From NCBI GenBank assembly GCA_017445315.1, contig JAFSUI010000012.1, forward strand, positions 18,690 to 82,689: a DNA stretch of 64,000 nucleotides, written 5' to 3'. The notes beneath the pieces were generated by a model. The model did no database searches, was not told where the DNA came from, and saw only the letters and a list, made by a program, of their open reading frames with translations. Source of the stretch: Bacillota bacterium. Lineage in GTDB: Bacteria > Bacillota > Clostridia > Peptostreptococcales > Anaerovoracaceae. Each line of letters opens with the position of its first letter. Positions within the stretch are counted from its first letter, which is position 1. Of this stretch, positions 34,899 through 45,189 are shown one piece after another. The translations under genes and the position numbers were made by a program.

Positions 34899-34923
34899 GA
34901 AAAAAGCCGGAACGAGTCCGGCT
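34899..34923 (-). terminator. Terminator after ftsZ
   Basis: AGCCGGA and TCCGGCT with a 5-nt loop, followed on the minus strand by a six-T run. It closes ftsZ transcription immediately before the methyltransferase-pheS-pheT unit. Confidence 0.85.
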
Positions 34924-34937
34924 TATACGCTGGATTC

Positions 34938-36074
34938 TTATTTCTTGAGGAACTTCGGAATGCCGAATATGGAATCCTCTTCTTCTACCTCTGGTTCTTC
35001 GCCTGATTCTTCAAAGAGTTCGCCCAGGGTTACTTCCCTTGCGGTAAGTCCTTCTTCAGTGATAATCTCTGTGTTTACCGTTGCTTCCTCTTTGCGGCTT
35101 GGCTGAAAGGTTCTTCTTGTACCGTCTTCAAATCCGGTAGCAATTACAGTAATGGAGAGGCTGTCCTTTGCGTTTTCGTCAATGGCAGCACCAAAGATGA
35201 GGATTGCATCGTCATCGGCCTTTTCTTCAACCATGCGTGCAACTTCGTTAACTTCGAGCATTCCCATATCGTATCCGCCGGAGATGTAAAGCAGTATTGC
35301 CTTTGCTCCGTTGATGGATGTCTCAAGCAGCGGGCTCTCTGTAGCCTGAACAACTGCGTCGCGCGCTCTTGTCTCGCCCTTTCCTGTACCAACTCCCATG
35401 TGAGCTATACCGCGATCCGTCATTACAGACTTGACATCTGCGAAGTCCACGTTGATGAGCGCGTAGTCGGAAATGAGATCCGTAATACCCTGAACACCCT
35501 GTCTCAATACATCGTCAGCCATATTGAATGCCTCTAGCATTGTTGTATGCTCTGTGCTGGATTCAATCAGCTTGTCGTTAGGAACAACTACGAGAGAATC
35601 AACATACATCTTGAGGAAGTCGAGGACAAGCTCTGCCTGTTTCATTCTCTTTCTGCCCTCACAGGTAAACGGCTTGGTTACAACAGCAACTGTAAGGATT
35701 CCCATATCCTTAGAAAGCTTTGCGATAATCGGAGCTGCTCCTGTACCTGTACCACCACCCATGCCTGCGGTGATGAATACCATGTCGGCACCCTCAAGTA
35801 CATCCGTGATGATGTCGATTGTCTCTTCAGCGGAGCGCTGTCCAATGTCAGGGTTTCCGCCTGCACCAAGTCCTCTGGTGAGTTTTTCACCGATTTGGAT
35901 TTTGGTGTCGGCATTGCATTTGTTAAGTGCCTGTCTGTCCGTGTTTACAGCGATGAACTGTACACCCTTTAGGCCGGCATCGATCATGCGGTTAACGGCG
36001 TTACAGCCACCGCCGCCTACGCCAATTACTTTTATAACCGCCGAGTTATCTCTTTCGGATTCAAATTGCAGCAT
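34938..36074 (-). CDS. ftsZ: Cell division GTPase FtsZ
   Basis: Tubulin-like protein that forms the Z ring. The GTP-binding loop has [13 protein letters not shown], the signature [10 protein letters not shown] (about residue 105), and the T7 catalytic loop in [11 protein letters not shown] (about 206). The C-terminal conserved peptide is FGIPKFLKK. The frame opens at 36095, but AGGAGG lies 6 nt before the ATG at 36074 (MLQFESERD), which fits family N-termini, giving 378 aa. It has its own transcription unit, separated from ftsQ by a strong terminator. Confidence 0.97.
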   Translation of the reverse strand: MLQFESERDNSAVIKVIGVGGGGCNAVNRMIDAGLKGVQFIAVNTDRQALNKCNADTKIQIGEKLTRGLGAGGNPDIGQRSAEETIDIITDVLEGADMVFITAGMGGGTGTGAAPIIAKLSKDMGILTVAVVTKPFTCEGRKRMKQAELVLDFLKMYVDSLVVVPNDKLIESSTEHTTMLEAFNMADDVLRQGVQGITDLISDYALINVDFADVKSVMTDRGIAHMGVGTGKGETRARDAVVQATESPLLETSINGAKAILLYISGGYDMGMLEVNEVARMVEEKADDDAILIFGAAIDENAKDSLSITVIATGFEDGTRRTFQPSRKEEATVNTEIITEEGLTAREVTLGELFEESGEEPEVEEEDSIFGIPKFLKK

Positions 36075-36222
36075 ATTATGCCTCCTATATTCCATTCACA
36101 AATATACCTAATTATACTATATAGAAATTTTAAATGCACCACTTTTTTGTGTATTTTTTGGGGTTTTTCGCCATTTTTTTGAGGATGTTCCACCGATTTG
36201 GTTTGCAATAAAACATATTATG

Positions 36223-36272
36223 ATAACAAAAATGCCTTGAGCCTAAATCGGTCTTCAAGGCATTTTTGTTAT
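36223..36272. terminator. Terminator between ftsQ and ftsZ
   Basis: 18-bp perfect arms (ATAACAAAAATGCCTTGA / TCAAGGCATTTTTGTTAT) around a 14-nt loop, in the 227-bp gap. On the minus strand the T tract ends the mraZ-ftsQ run. The rest of the gap (36075-36222) is AT-rich and should contain the ftsZ promoter, but no convincing -35/-10 pair was identified. Confidence 0.88.
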
Positions 36273-36301
36273 AAGAAAGCATTTACGAATTTGTCTTTGT
36301 A

Positions 36302-37090
36302 TCAATCTCCGTCTTCTATGTCCGGAGTAAATATTACATTTCCACTTCCGCCCATCTTGATTGTTCCCCTGCTCACGCCTTTTTCAAAAAGATCGCTTAC
36401 AACAAGTTGAACTTCTCCTGCCTCTATAGCAGAAAATACTTCCGAAGCTGTTCCCTTTACTATTAACGTGTCATAGATATATGCCTTTATTACCGCCTTG
36501 GATGCATCAATCTTCTTGAAGTAAAGATCACCGTCCTGCATGGTCTTTAGCATTCTTAATACCATGGAGAGGTTTTCTTTTTCCTCTGCCTCAAGTGGTT
36601 CTCCCACATCCATTTTGCTTATCGTAAGGCCCGTGAGGAGTGTAACCTTTGGCTCAACCTCTGTCATCCTAAGAATCACGCCCTCATCGTCCATTACTAT
36701 GTATTTATCGCCGAACTGGATGGCCGCCATCTGCTGTCTCTCTTCAACGCGGATAACTATCGTTGAAGGGAGTTTACGCTTTATCTCAATAATCTTGAAG
36801 AACGGATTCTTTTCTAGATTCTCCTCCATCTGCTTTATCTCTGCATCAAAGATAATATTGTTTCCGGTCTTGGCATCCGCAAGGCTTATAATCCCGTTTT
36901 TCGTATAATAGGTGTTCCCCTCAACTTCTATATTCTTGATGAGGAAATAATCCGACTTAACGAAGAGAAACGCCGCACCCAAAAGCAGAAGAATAATCAG
37001 CGAATTCCTTAGGAAATGGGATTTGCGTTTTTTCTTCTTTACGACGGGTTCATCGTGTATTTCAAAATTTGCATTCTTCTTACTTCTCAT
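36302..37090 (-). CDS. ftsQ: Cell division protein FtsQ/DivIB
   Basis: Bitopic divisome protein. It has a basic cytoplasmic N-terminus (KKKKRKSHFLR), one membrane helix (about residues 30-45), the POTRA domain (YFLIKNIEVEGNTYYTKNGI, about 47-115) and a beta domain with KYIVMDDEGVILRM. 262 aa. It overlaps murG by 11 nt and closes the dcw run. Confidence 0.92.
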   Translation of the reverse strand: MRSKKNANFEIHDEPVVKKKKRKSHFLRNSLIILLLLGAAFLFVKSDYFLIKNIEVEGNTYYTKNGIISLADAKTGNNIIFDAEIKQMEENLEKNPFFKIIEIKRKLPSTIVIRVEERQQMAAIQFGDKYIVMDDEGVILRMTEVEPKVTLLTGLTISKMDVGEPLEAEEKENLSMVLRMLKTMQDGDLYFKKIDASKAVIKAYIYDTLIVKGTASEVFSAIEAGEVQLVVSDLFEKGVSRGTIKMGGSGNVIFTPDIEDGD

Positions 37091-38201
37091 AGTCAGCCAT
37101 TATTTCTTCATAAATCCTGGATGCAACCTTTGATGGTGCGATTCTGAGATTTGCCTCACTCATCAGGTTAAGCTTCTCCGGATTGTTCTTTAATTCCTCT
37201 ATCTTTTCGCAAACGACTGAAGGATCCGCATCTTTTTGCTCATATAGAATCGCACCGCCTGCGTCTCTAATCGTCTTTGCATTAAAATACTGATGGTTCC
37301 CTACGGAATCCGGAATAGGAACTATTATCATTGGCCTACCTGCAACGAGTACTTCCGCAAGCGTCATTGCCCCTGCCCTACAGATGACCAAATCTGCGGC
37401 GCCTATGCAGTCCTTGATATTGCTTATAAAGCTTTCAAACCTTATATGTCCTCCAAGCTCTATTCCGGCAAAGCCTGCCTTATCGCTATACTCCTCAAAA
37501 TATTGCTTACCTGTTCCGCAGATTAATGTGCAGCCTTCGTCGTTATTGATTCTCTTTGCGTATTCCAATGCTATATCGTTAAGAACCATTGCGCCGAGAC
37601 TTCCTCCTACCGAGAAAACAACAAAATTGTCTTCAGGGATTCCCATTTTCCTTCGCGATTCTTTTTTGTCAAGATTTCTAAACTCGTCTCTAACGGGGTT
37701 TCCGACATAAAGTGTTTTCTCCGGATAGCCGAGAGCATCCTCTGTGCCGGGAAATCCTATGAAAATCTTTCTGGCCTTCTTTGCCAAGAGTTTATTCCCT
37801 CTTCCCGGAGACGCATTCTGTTCGTGTATATAGCATTTGATTCCGAGCCTTTCGGCAGCGGTTATTACCGGAAAAGATACAAATCCTCCCGTTCCTATCA
37901 CAAAGTCGGGCCTAAACCTTTTTAAGATGTAAAGCGACTTTGTTATTCCCGCAAGCATTGAAGTTGATGACTTAAATACCTCGCGTAAATCCCAAAAGAA
38001 TCCGCCACCAAGCTGAAGCCATCTTGACGGTACAGACTTAAACGGTATTCCGTGCGCTGGCGCTTCTCTCGTCTCTATCGCATCATGATGACCGATATAG
38101 AGAAACTCCGCTTCCGGATTATTCTTCATAAATTCTTCTGCTATGGCAAGCGCCGGAAAGAAGTGTCCACCGGATCCGCCGCCTGTGAACACTACTCTCA
38201 T
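37080..38201 (-). CDS. murG: UDP-GlcNAc transferase MurG
   Basis: Adds GlcNAc to lipid I to make lipid II on the inner membrane face. The GT-B fold has the G-loops GGGSGGHFFPALAIA (residues 6-20) and SVGGSLGAMVLND (about 188), and the UDP-binding AADLVICRAGAMTLAEVLVAGRPMI region (about 275). 373 aa. It overlaps ftsW by 4 nt. Confidence 0.96.
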   Translation of the reverse strand: MRVVFTGGGSGGHFFPALAIAEEFMKNNPEAEFLYIGHHDAIETREAPAHGIPFKSVPSRWLQLGGGFFWDLREVFKSSTSMLAGITKSLYILKRFRPDFVIGTGGFVSFPVITAAERLGIKCYIHEQNASPGRGNKLLAKKARKIFIGFPGTEDALGYPEKTLYVGNPVRDEFRNLDKKESRRKMGIPEDNFVVFSVGGSLGAMVLNDIALEYAKRINNDEGCTLICGTGKQYFEEYSDKAGFAGIELGGHIRFESFISNIKDCIGAADLVICRAGAMTLAEVLVAGRPMIIVPIPDSVGNHQYFNAKTIRDAGGAILYEQKDADPSVVCEKIEELKNNPEKLNLMSEANLRIAPSKVASRIYEEIMADYEK

Positions 38202-39379
38202 ACCTCATCCTCTTCGTCAATATTTCTGTATCTTGATACGTTTAACACAATGCCAATCAGAAACATGAATATCCATAGTGAGTTTCCGCCGTAGCTTACA
38301 AACGGAAGTGCAATACCTGTCGGCGGCATAGATGATGTTACTACCGCAACATTCAGTATTACCTGTGAAGCTACCATTATGGCAACACCTGCAGATAGAA
38401 GCATTCCAAAATTATCTTTGCTTCTAATGCAGATATAGAATAATCTCCATACGAGAAGAGCATATACGGCCATAAGTCCAAGTATCCCGATGAAACCCAG
38501 CTCCTCGCCTACTATCGCGAGTATAAAATCGTTCTGCGGTTCAGGAAGATATAGATTTTTCTGAACGCTCTGTCCAAGTCCTTTGCCGTAAAGGCCACCG
38601 GAACCTAGGGCAAGAAGCCCCTGCACAACCTGATATCCACTTCCAAGCGCATCCTGGAACGGATCCATAAAACTCGTAACACGCTCATGCCAGTATCCGT
38701 CATCAATGAACATGAGATAGTATCCCCCTGCTACGGCACCACCTGCCATGAGCACAAGATATCTCCAATGCATACCCGCAACAAAGGCTATCCCCACAGA
38801 TATTATAACAACAGTGATTGCAGTTGATAGGTTCGGCTGCTTGATAATAAGTGCGCCAACAATCGCCGTATAAAGAAATACACCAAGGATTCCTCTAAGA
38901 CTTCTTCCTCTACTCATATCGGTCGCAAAATATGTTGAACAAGCGATGATCAAAAAGAGCTTTGCGAGTTCTCCCGGCATGATTGTAAAACCAACATTAC
39001 CTACTCCTATATAAAGCCATCTTGTTGCTCCGTTAAACGTCCTACCCATTGGTGTAAAAAGAAGCACCAACATTATTACACCGATGATTCCCATCGGATA
39101 TGCAAAAGCCTTCCAGACGTTATAGTTCATATTGGATACGATATACATAATAACGAATCCGCTGAATACAAAGAATGCCTGCTTCCAGAGATAAGAGTAT
39201 GGTGTTCCGTTATCATTTATGGCATTGTAATAGCTTGCACTAAAAACCATGACCATTCCAAAAACGGAAAGAATCGTAGTTAGAATAATCAAGACAGAAT
39301 CTGCGTTTCCTCTTACTATTCCTTTTTTCACAGGATTCAATTTAATTGTTCCGTCTTGTCTAGCTGTAGCCTTGGTCAT
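38198..39379 (-). CDS. ftsW: Septal peptidoglycan polymerase FtsW
   Basis: SEDS glycosyltransferase polymerising lipid II at the septum. About ten membrane helices; family motifs include GATRWLYIGVGNVGFTIMPGELAKLFLII (split here by reading: about residues 120-145), the catalytic-Asp neighbourhood MDPFQDALGSGYQVVQG and the C-terminal PFVSYGGNSLW. 393 aa. It sits between murD and murG as in other Bacillota dcw clusters. Confidence 0.94.
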   Translation of the reverse strand: MTKATARQDGTIKLNPVKKGIVRGNADSVLIILTTILSVFGMVMVFSASYYNAINDNGTPYSYLWKQAFFVFSGFVIMYIVSNMNYNVWKAFAYPMGIIGVIMLVLLFTPMGRTFNGATRWLYIGVGNVGFTIMPGELAKLFLIIACSTYFATDMSRGRSLRGILGVFLYTAIVGALIIKQPNLSTAITVVIISVGIAFVAGMHWRYLVLMAGGAVAGGYYLMFIDDGYWHERVTSFMDPFQDALGSGYQVVQGLLALGSGGLYGKGLGQSVQKNLYLPEPQNDFILAIVGEELGFIGILGLMAVYALLVWRLFYICIRSKDNFGMLLSAGVAIMVASQVILNVAVVTSSMPPTGIALPFVSYGGNSLWIFMFLIGIVLNVSRYRNIDEEDEV

Positions 39380-39380
39380 C

Positions 39381-40754
39381 CTATCTCCTCAGTGCTTCAA
39401 CGCAGTCCTTAAAGTGATCTCCACGCTGTTCAAAATTATCGTACATATCCCAGCTCGCACACGCCGGTGAAAGAAGGACCGTATCACCGGGCTCTGCAAG
39501 TTCAGCTGCCTTTCTAACGCATTCAGGCATATCTTTACAGAAAACATAGTCCGTAAAACCGTTCTTCTCCGCAGCGTCCGCTATTATCTGAGCATCCCTA
39601 CCTAAAAGAACCATTTTTTTAACCGCTCCGTTAAAGGACTTGATAAACGGATCAAAGTCCTGAGCCTTTCCGTCTCCTCCTGCAATCAGGATAATATTCT
39701 CTTTTATCGCCTTAATGGCTGTTATCGCGGCGTCAACGTTGGTGCCTTTAGAGTCGTTATAATACATTATATCGTCAACCATTCCGACATACTCAATTCT
39801 GTGCTCTACGCCTGCAAATACTATTATTGCCCTACCTATAACATCAGGCTCAATTCCTGCAAAATAAGCGATTGCGGAAGCCGCGAGTATATTTTCAACA
39901 TTGTGATCGCCGATTATTTTAACGTCATCCAGGTTGCAGATTTCTACTTCTTTTTCGTCGTCTTTTATATATACTTTGCCGTTCCTTACAAATGCACCAT
40001 AGTCAAGCTCTTCCTTTCTGCTGAACGGCACTATTCTGGCCTTGCAGTTCTCACAAAGTGCATAGCAATTCTTATCGTCATAGTTGATTATTAAAAAATT
40101 TGATTCTGTCTGATTTTCAAAAATCTTAGCCTTTGCTGCCCCATAGGCCTCCATTGTATGATGCCTGTTAAGATGGTCCGGCGTAAGATTTAATATCGCC
40201 GATATCTGTGGCTTAAAATACTTGGTTGTTTCTAACTGGAAGCTACTTACCTCCGTGATAAGCCAATCCTGCTCGTCTGCCTTTGCTGCATCTGCAATTG
40301 CAGCTGTTCCTATATTTCCAACAACATGAGTCTTTCTTCCGGATGCTCTAAAAATCTCTCCGACTAGAGTGGTGGTTGTGGTCTTTCCGTTTGTTCCCGT
40401 GATTCCCACAATATGTCCCCTGGTGACTCTGTATGCGAGTTCGATTTCTCCGGTTATCTCCACGCCCTTTGCTGCGGCGTCCTGGATAAATCCAAGTTCC
40501 GGCGTTACGCCCGGGCTCAGGATGAGCATGTCAAACTGTGACATATCTTCGGGAATGTGCTCAAAATAGCATTCTACATTCCTGCCCTTTAGAAAGGTTA
40601 TTAGATTTTTGTCAAATGTGCTCTCTGCCTTTGCGTCATGCACACTTACTATTGCCCCCATATCAAGAAGCGTCTGGCACACAGCGATTCCTGTGCGCGC
40701 AAGACCAACAATCAATACTTTCTTCCCCTGTAAATTATCCAAATTTGTACGCAT
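39381..40754 (-). CDS. murD: UDP-MurNAc-Ala-D-Glu ligase MurD
   Basis: Adds D-Glu to UDP-MurNAc-L-Ala. The N-terminal Rossmann-like domain has LIVGLARTGIAV. The ATP loop is GITGTNGKTTTTTLVG (about 115). NLTPDHLNRHHTMEAY and YYNDSKGTNVDA (about 335) are Mur-ligase signatures. 457 aa. The gap to ftsW is 1 bp. Confidence 0.96.
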   Translation of the reverse strand: MRTNLDNLQGKKVLIVGLARTGIAVCQTLLDMGAIVSVHDAKAESTFDKNLITFLKGRNVECYFEHIPEDMSQFDMLILSPGVTPELGFIQDAAAKGVEITGEIELAYRVTRGHIVGITGTNGKTTTTTLVGEIFRASGRKTHVVGNIGTAAIADAAKADEQDWLITEVSSFQLETTKYFKPQISAILNLTPDHLNRHHTMEAYGAAKAKIFENQTESNFLIINYDDKNCYALCENCKARIVPFSRKEELDYGAFVRNGKVYIKDDEKEVEICNLDDVKIIGDHNVENILAASAIAYFAGIEPDVIGRAIIVFAGVEHRIEYVGMVDDIMYYNDSKGTNVDAAITAIKAIKENIILIAGGDGKAQDFDPFIKSFNGAVKKMVLLGRDAQIIADAAEKNGFTDYVFCKDMPECVRKAAELAEPGDTVLLSPACASWDMYDNFEQRGDHFKDCVEALRR

Positions 40755-40774
40755 GACCTACTCCAATCCTCTCG

Positions 40775-41743
40775 CTATGCCCTAAGTAAGAATATGGCGT
40801 ATGCGAGCAACGAACAAACAAGTGTAACTCCCCAGAACATAAAAACAACATTCTTTTCGCTCATGCCGCCGAGTTCAAAATGATGATGAATCGGTGACAT
40901 GCGGAATATTCTCTTTCCCCTGGTCTGGAAACTGATTACCTGAATGATTACCGATAGTGATTCCATAACATAGATGAAGCCCGCTATCAATAGGAAGAAT
41001 TCCATCTTCATTACTATGGTTATTACTGCAACCGCAGAGCCGAGCGCCATTGAGCCTGTATCTCCCATGAAGAGCTTTGCAGGATTCTTATTGAATACAA
41101 GAAATCCTAGGCAAACTCCGCAGAGCGCTGCGCTGAAGCTCGTCGGCGATGCCTGGCCGAGCTTTAGTCCCATGAGTGCAAAGAAGAATGCAACTATCGC
41201 AGTTACTCCGGAGCAAAGTCCATCAAGTCCATCTGTAAGATTTACGCTGTTAGCCATCGCAACAAGAACAAATGCAACAAACGGTATATATAATGCTCCA
41301 AAGTTAACCTGTTTTCCATAGAACGGAATATATACGGCGGTTCCAAGATCCGTAAAGAATCTGATATAAACGCCTAGTGCGATTCCAAGAAGAAGCTGAA
41401 GTGCAAGTTTCTGTTTTGCCGTAAGTCCAAGATTATGCTTTGCCGCAACCTTGATATAATCATCCATAAATCCGATTCCACCAAGGAGTAAAGTAACTAC
41501 AAGCATAAGAATTGATATCTTGGAAATACCAACCATTGCGAATGTTACAATTACAAGTGCAGCAATCATAGCAAGTCCGCCCATGGTCGGCGTACCTGCC
41601 TTCTTCTGATGCGACGACGGTCCGTCCTCGCGAATATACTGTTTGAACTGATGATTCTTTAAGAATGGGATCTCAAGAAAAGTTAATAATCCCGAAACAA
41701 CTGCCCCCAAAAGAACTACCAATACTACGCGCAAAAAATCCAT
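40775..41743 (-). CDS. mraY: Phospho-MurNAc-pentapeptide translocase MraY
   Basis: Makes lipid I from UDP-MurNAc-pentapeptide and undecaprenyl phosphate. Ten membrane helices. Catalytic DDYIKVAAKHNLGL (about residue 93), NLTDGLDGLCSG (about 168), FMGDTGSMALG (about 225) and the PIHHHFELGG loop (about 283). 322 aa, typical. Confidence 0.96.
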   Translation of the reverse strand: MDFLRVVLVVLLGAVVSGLLTFLEIPFLKNHQFKQYIREDGPSSHQKKAGTPTMGGLAMIAALVIVTFAMVGISKISILMLVVTLLLGGIGFMDDYIKVAAKHNLGLTAKQKLALQLLLGIALGVYIRFFTDLGTAVYIPFYGKQVNFGALYIPFVAFVLVAMANSVNLTDGLDGLCSGVTAIVAFFFALMGLKLGQASPTSFSAALCGVCLGFLVFNKNPAKLFMGDTGSMALGSAVAVITIVMKMEFFLLIAGFIYVMESLSVIIQVISFQTRGKRIFRMSPIHHHFELGGMSEKNVVFMFWGVTLVCSLLAYAIFLLRA

Positions 41744-41755
41744 CTCTCTACCCTA

Positions 41756-43156
41756 CTAGTTTTTATACTCTTCCTCAATTCTCGCCACAAGTTCATCAAG
41801 CGCCATGCCGCGCGATGCTTTTACGAGAACCAAATCCCCTGCTTTAATAATCCCCTTTATTGCTTGGAACGCATCGTCCAGATTGTTACAACGAATGACC
41901 TTTGTTGATGCGCTGTTTACTGACTCTGCACCTTCCGCAATCGCCTTCGCTTTTTCTCCGACTGTTATGATATATTCCGGATTCTTTTCTGCCGCGAAAG
42001 CTCCAACGCCAAAATGCATCTTCTCGCTCTCTTCTCCGAGCTCATTCATATCTCCGAGCACGGCAATCTTTCTCTCCCCGTCTCCACGCATCAATGTTGA
42101 TACGGCAGACTTCATTGATTCAGGTGCGGCATTGTATGAATCGTCTATGATTTCAAAACCGCCGACCTTTATAAGTTTCAGTCTGCTTCCGGTGGTCGTC
42201 ATATTCTTCATGCCACCGATTGCATCTTCTATAGATACTCCTATGGCGTTTGCTCCCGCTATCGCAAGTGCGGCGTTTATCGCATTATGTTCGCCCGGAA
42301 TCGGAAGTTCAACATCGTAGGTCTTTCCATCATGTGAAAGTGTAAAGATAAGTCCCTCTAGACTTTTTTCTCTAACATCGGAAACCATATAATCAACTTC
42401 GCATAGAGCTTTTTCACTTCCGACAAAGACTACATCGTACGGCAGATTCTCTTTCTTTAGCGAAGAGAGCTTATCGTCATCTGCGTTTACTACCAATGTA
42501 TTTCCTTCAGAGAAATACTTGGCTATTCCCATCTTTGCTTCAAAGATTCTTTCTCTCGTCTTGAAAAACTCTATATGCGAGACGCCGATATTTGTTATGA
42601 CGGCAACATTCGGTCTAACTATATCTGCAAGTCGCGAAATCTCATCCATTCCGCGGTCCGTTCCCATCTCAGTAATCCCCGCTTCCATCTTATGATCAAA
42701 ACTAAGAACTGTGAGCGGAAGTCCTGTTTCAGAATTATAATTCTTTTCGTTCTTTCCGGAGACAAATGTGCTGCTTACTGCAGCAAAGAGAAGATCTCTT
42801 GTCGTAGTTTTCCCGACGCTTCCCGTCACTGCAATTTTCTTCATGTCCAAATGCGAGGACATATACCAGCGGCTCAGTTCCTGAAGACCATATACGGATT
42901 CCTCAACGAGAACGCATGCCATGCCATCAGGAACTTCTACTTCTCTTGATACAAGCGCGCATGATGCACCCTTCTCGCGAGCAGACTCTAAAAAATTATG
43001 TCCGTCCGTACGCTCTCCGGGTATGGCAACAAAAAGCGAATTCTCACCTACAATTCTGGAGTCCATACAAACGCTGTCTATCGCAGCATTTGGATCTCCG
43101 CATATTAGTTTTCCGCCTGTGGCAACTACTACATCGCCTACATAAAATCTATCCAT
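41756..43156 (-). CDS. murF: UDP-MurNAc-tripeptide-D-Ala-D-Ala ligase MurF
   Basis: Adds D-Ala-D-Ala to complete the pentapeptide. N-terminal MurF domain with SLFVAIPGERTDGHNF, the ATP loop VTGSVGKTTTRDLL (about 110), ITNIGVSHIEFFKTRERIFEAK (about 190), and DDSYNAAPESMKSA (about 318). 466 aa. Lies between the PASTA-PBP and mraY genes. Confidence 0.95.
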   Translation of the reverse strand: MDRFYVGDVVVATGGKLICGDPNAAIDSVCMDSRIVGENSLFVAIPGERTDGHNFLESAREKGASCALVSREVEVPDGMACVLVEESVYGLQELSRWYMSSHLDMKKIAVTGSVGKTTTRDLLFAAVSSTFVSGKNEKNYNSETGLPLTVLSFDHKMEAGITEMGTDRGMDEISRLADIVRPNVAVITNIGVSHIEFFKTRERIFEAKMGIAKYFSEGNTLVVNADDDKLSSLKKENLPYDVVFVGSEKALCEVDYMVSDVREKSLEGLIFTLSHDGKTYDVELPIPGEHNAINAALAIAGANAIGVSIEDAIGGMKNMTTTGSRLKLIKVGGFEIIDDSYNAAPESMKSAVSTLMRGDGERKIAVLGDMNELGEESEKMHFGVGAFAAEKNPEYIITVGEKAKAIAEGAESVNSASTKVIRCNNLDDAFQAIKGIIKAGDLVLVKASRGMALDELVARIEEEYKN

Positions 43157-43165
43157 GCGCCTTCT

Positions 43166-45178
43166 CTATTCTCTGTAAATATATACTATATCCTCTATCG
43201 ATATTCTCTCGCCGGCCTTTGGATACTGATCTACAACTACAAAGTCCATATCGTCATCAACTTCGTCCTCTGATGACTCCGGTCTTACTGCATATTTGAG
43301 TCCATAAGCTGTAAGCATTTCAACCGCTTCTTTATATGTCATTCCGGTTATGTCAGGAACATAGCTATATGCAATCTCTTCATATTCCTGCGCCTCGGCA
43401 TCGGTACGCTCTACGTTCATATACGGAAGTGCTTTGACCAAGAAATCCTTTACTACCGGAATAGCAGATCCGAATCTTCCTTCCTTTGGTGCGTAGCATA
43501 CTACCAAAACCGCAAGCTGCGGGTTATCTATCGGAACCAGAGAAACAAAGGACGTATTGTAATAGAGTTCGTCGTATCCAGTTTCACTATTGGCTACGAC
43601 ACGTTCTGCGGTTCCCGTCTTTCCACCCATTCTGTATCCGGGAATCTTTGCACTTGTTCCGCCGTAGAACTCTACCTGCTGTTCCATGATGCTTAGCATC
43701 TCATGTGCTGTTGCGGCAGATATAACTTTTCTAACTTCCTCTGTTCTATATTCAAGTACAGTCTCGCCCTTGTCATTCATCAGTCTTCTGACAAGATGCG
43801 GCTGCACGAGCATTCCGTCATTTCCGATTGCACTTATCGCTGTTATAAGCTGTATAGGTGTTATGGCGATTCCCTGTCCAAACCCTGTGGTTGCAAGTTC
43901 TACAGGACCATAATCTTCTTTGTCGTAAACGATGGAGCTTACCTCACCCGGAAAATCAATTCCGGTCTTACTTGTGAATCCATATAGATCAAGATATTTA
44001 TAGAATCTTTCCAATCCCAGATTCTGCGCCATCTGTACGTGGATGATATTGCAGGAGTTACCTACTGCCTGCGTCAAAGTCTGCACTCCATGAACCGCAT
44101 CAAGTGCGTCGTGTATCTCTGCGTCGTAAACCTCTATTGAACCTCCGCAGTAGTATTCTGTATTTGGATTTGCAAGTGCGGATTCAAGCGTTGCAGAAGA
44201 CGTAATCAGCTTGAAGGTTGAGCCCGGTTCATATACGTCATTTACAATCGGGTTTCTCCAAAGATCAAAGATTACATTGAGCTGCTCCTCTTCTGTCATC
44301 TTGTCGAACTCTTCCTTTAACTGTGGGTCCGCGGGAACAGTCGCCTGGTTCGGATTAAATGTCGGGAAAACCGACATCGCGAGAATCTCTCCCGTTCTGG
44401 GATCCATTGCGATTCCGCATATCTTATCCGCCTTACTTGTTTCTATTCCTACCGAAATCGCATCGTCAAGATAATGCTGAAGAACTTCGTCTATTGTAAG
44501 CTCTATATTTAATCCGTCCTGTGCGTCGTAGGTTTTTGTTTCACCGAAGGCCAAAAGATTCCCAACAAGGTCCTGACCATGCACTGTTCTTCCGGCAACT
44601 CCGCTGAGGTATTCGTTGTACTGGTATTCTATTCCGGATCTACCGATGCCATCTACGCTTACGCTACCCAATAAATTTGCGGCAGTTGTTCCGAGCGGAT
44701 AAAGTCTATTGGTATATGCCGCAAGTTCAAGACCATAAATCTCGTGAGCCTTTATCTTATCTGCAACTTCCTTTGTTAGTGCGTTTGTTACTTTTATAAG
44801 AGCGTCTTCCGAGGTAAGCTTTTCAAGAATTACCTTTGCATCCATGGAAAGATCCATCGCAAGGAGACTTGAAATTTCAACCAATCTCTCCTTGTTATAG
44901 TTTTCCTTTAGTTGCGCAGGTCTTGCCCAGAGATTATAAGATGTTGTACTCGATGCAAGTATCTCTCCGTTTCTGTCATAGATTGTACCGCGCTTTGCAT
45001 TAATCGGGATATCGCTCGTCTGCTGCTCTATTGCTATTTCTTTATACTCCTCGCCTTTTACGATTTGTATCCAAGCAGTCCTAAAGCAAAGAAGCACCAT
45101 CAAAAAAAGAAGTATCGCAAACACAAAAAGAACCCTCTTTTTCCCTCTGACGCTGACCTTGTTCTTTTCTTTTAACAT
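43166..45178 (-). CDS. Class B penicillin-binding protein with PASTA domain (FtsI/SpoVD type)
   Basis: Septal transpeptidase. N-terminal membrane helix (about residues 15-35), pedestal domain beginning ITIDRNGEILASS-like sequence (GTIYDRNGEILAS, about 59), then the transpeptidase with SxxK in EPGSTFKLI (about 320), SxN in GNSCNIIH (about 372) and KTG in GGKTGTAERV (about 515). One C-terminal PASTA domain (about 605-670). 670 aa. Whether it serves vegetative division (PbpB/FtsI) or spore cortex (SpoVD) cannot be decided; no second class B PBP is in the cluster. A hairpin separates it from ftsL. Confidence 0.92.
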   Translation of the reverse strand: MLKEKNKVSVRGKKRVLFVFAILLFLMVLLCFRTAWIQIVKGEEYKEIAIEQQTSDIPINAKRGTIYDRNGEILASSTTSYNLWARPAQLKENYNKERLVEISSLLAMDLSMDAKVILEKLTSEDALIKVTNALTKEVADKIKAHEIYGLELAAYTNRLYPLGTTAANLLGSVSVDGIGRSGIEYQYNEYLSGVAGRTVHGQDLVGNLLAFGETKTYDAQDGLNIELTIDEVLQHYLDDAISVGIETSKADKICGIAMDPRTGEILAMSVFPTFNPNQATVPADPQLKEEFDKMTEEEQLNVIFDLWRNPIVNDVYEPGSTFKLITSSATLESALANPNTEYYCGGSIEVYDAEIHDALDAVHGVQTLTQAVGNSCNIIHVQMAQNLGLERFYKYLDLYGFTSKTGIDFPGEVSSIVYDKEDYGPVELATTGFGQGIAITPIQLITAISAIGNDGMLVQPHLVRRLMNDKGETVLEYRTEEVRKVISAATAHEMLSIMEQQVEFYGGTSAKIPGYRMGGKTGTAERVVANSETGYDELYYNTSFVSLVPIDNPQLAVLVVCYAPKEGRFGSAIPVVKDFLVKALPYMNVERTDAEAQEYEEIAYSYVPDITGMTYKEAVEMLTAYGLKYAVRPESSEDEVDDDMDFVVVDQYPKAGERISIEDIVYIYRE

Positions 45179-45189
45179 GTCTGCATTAT

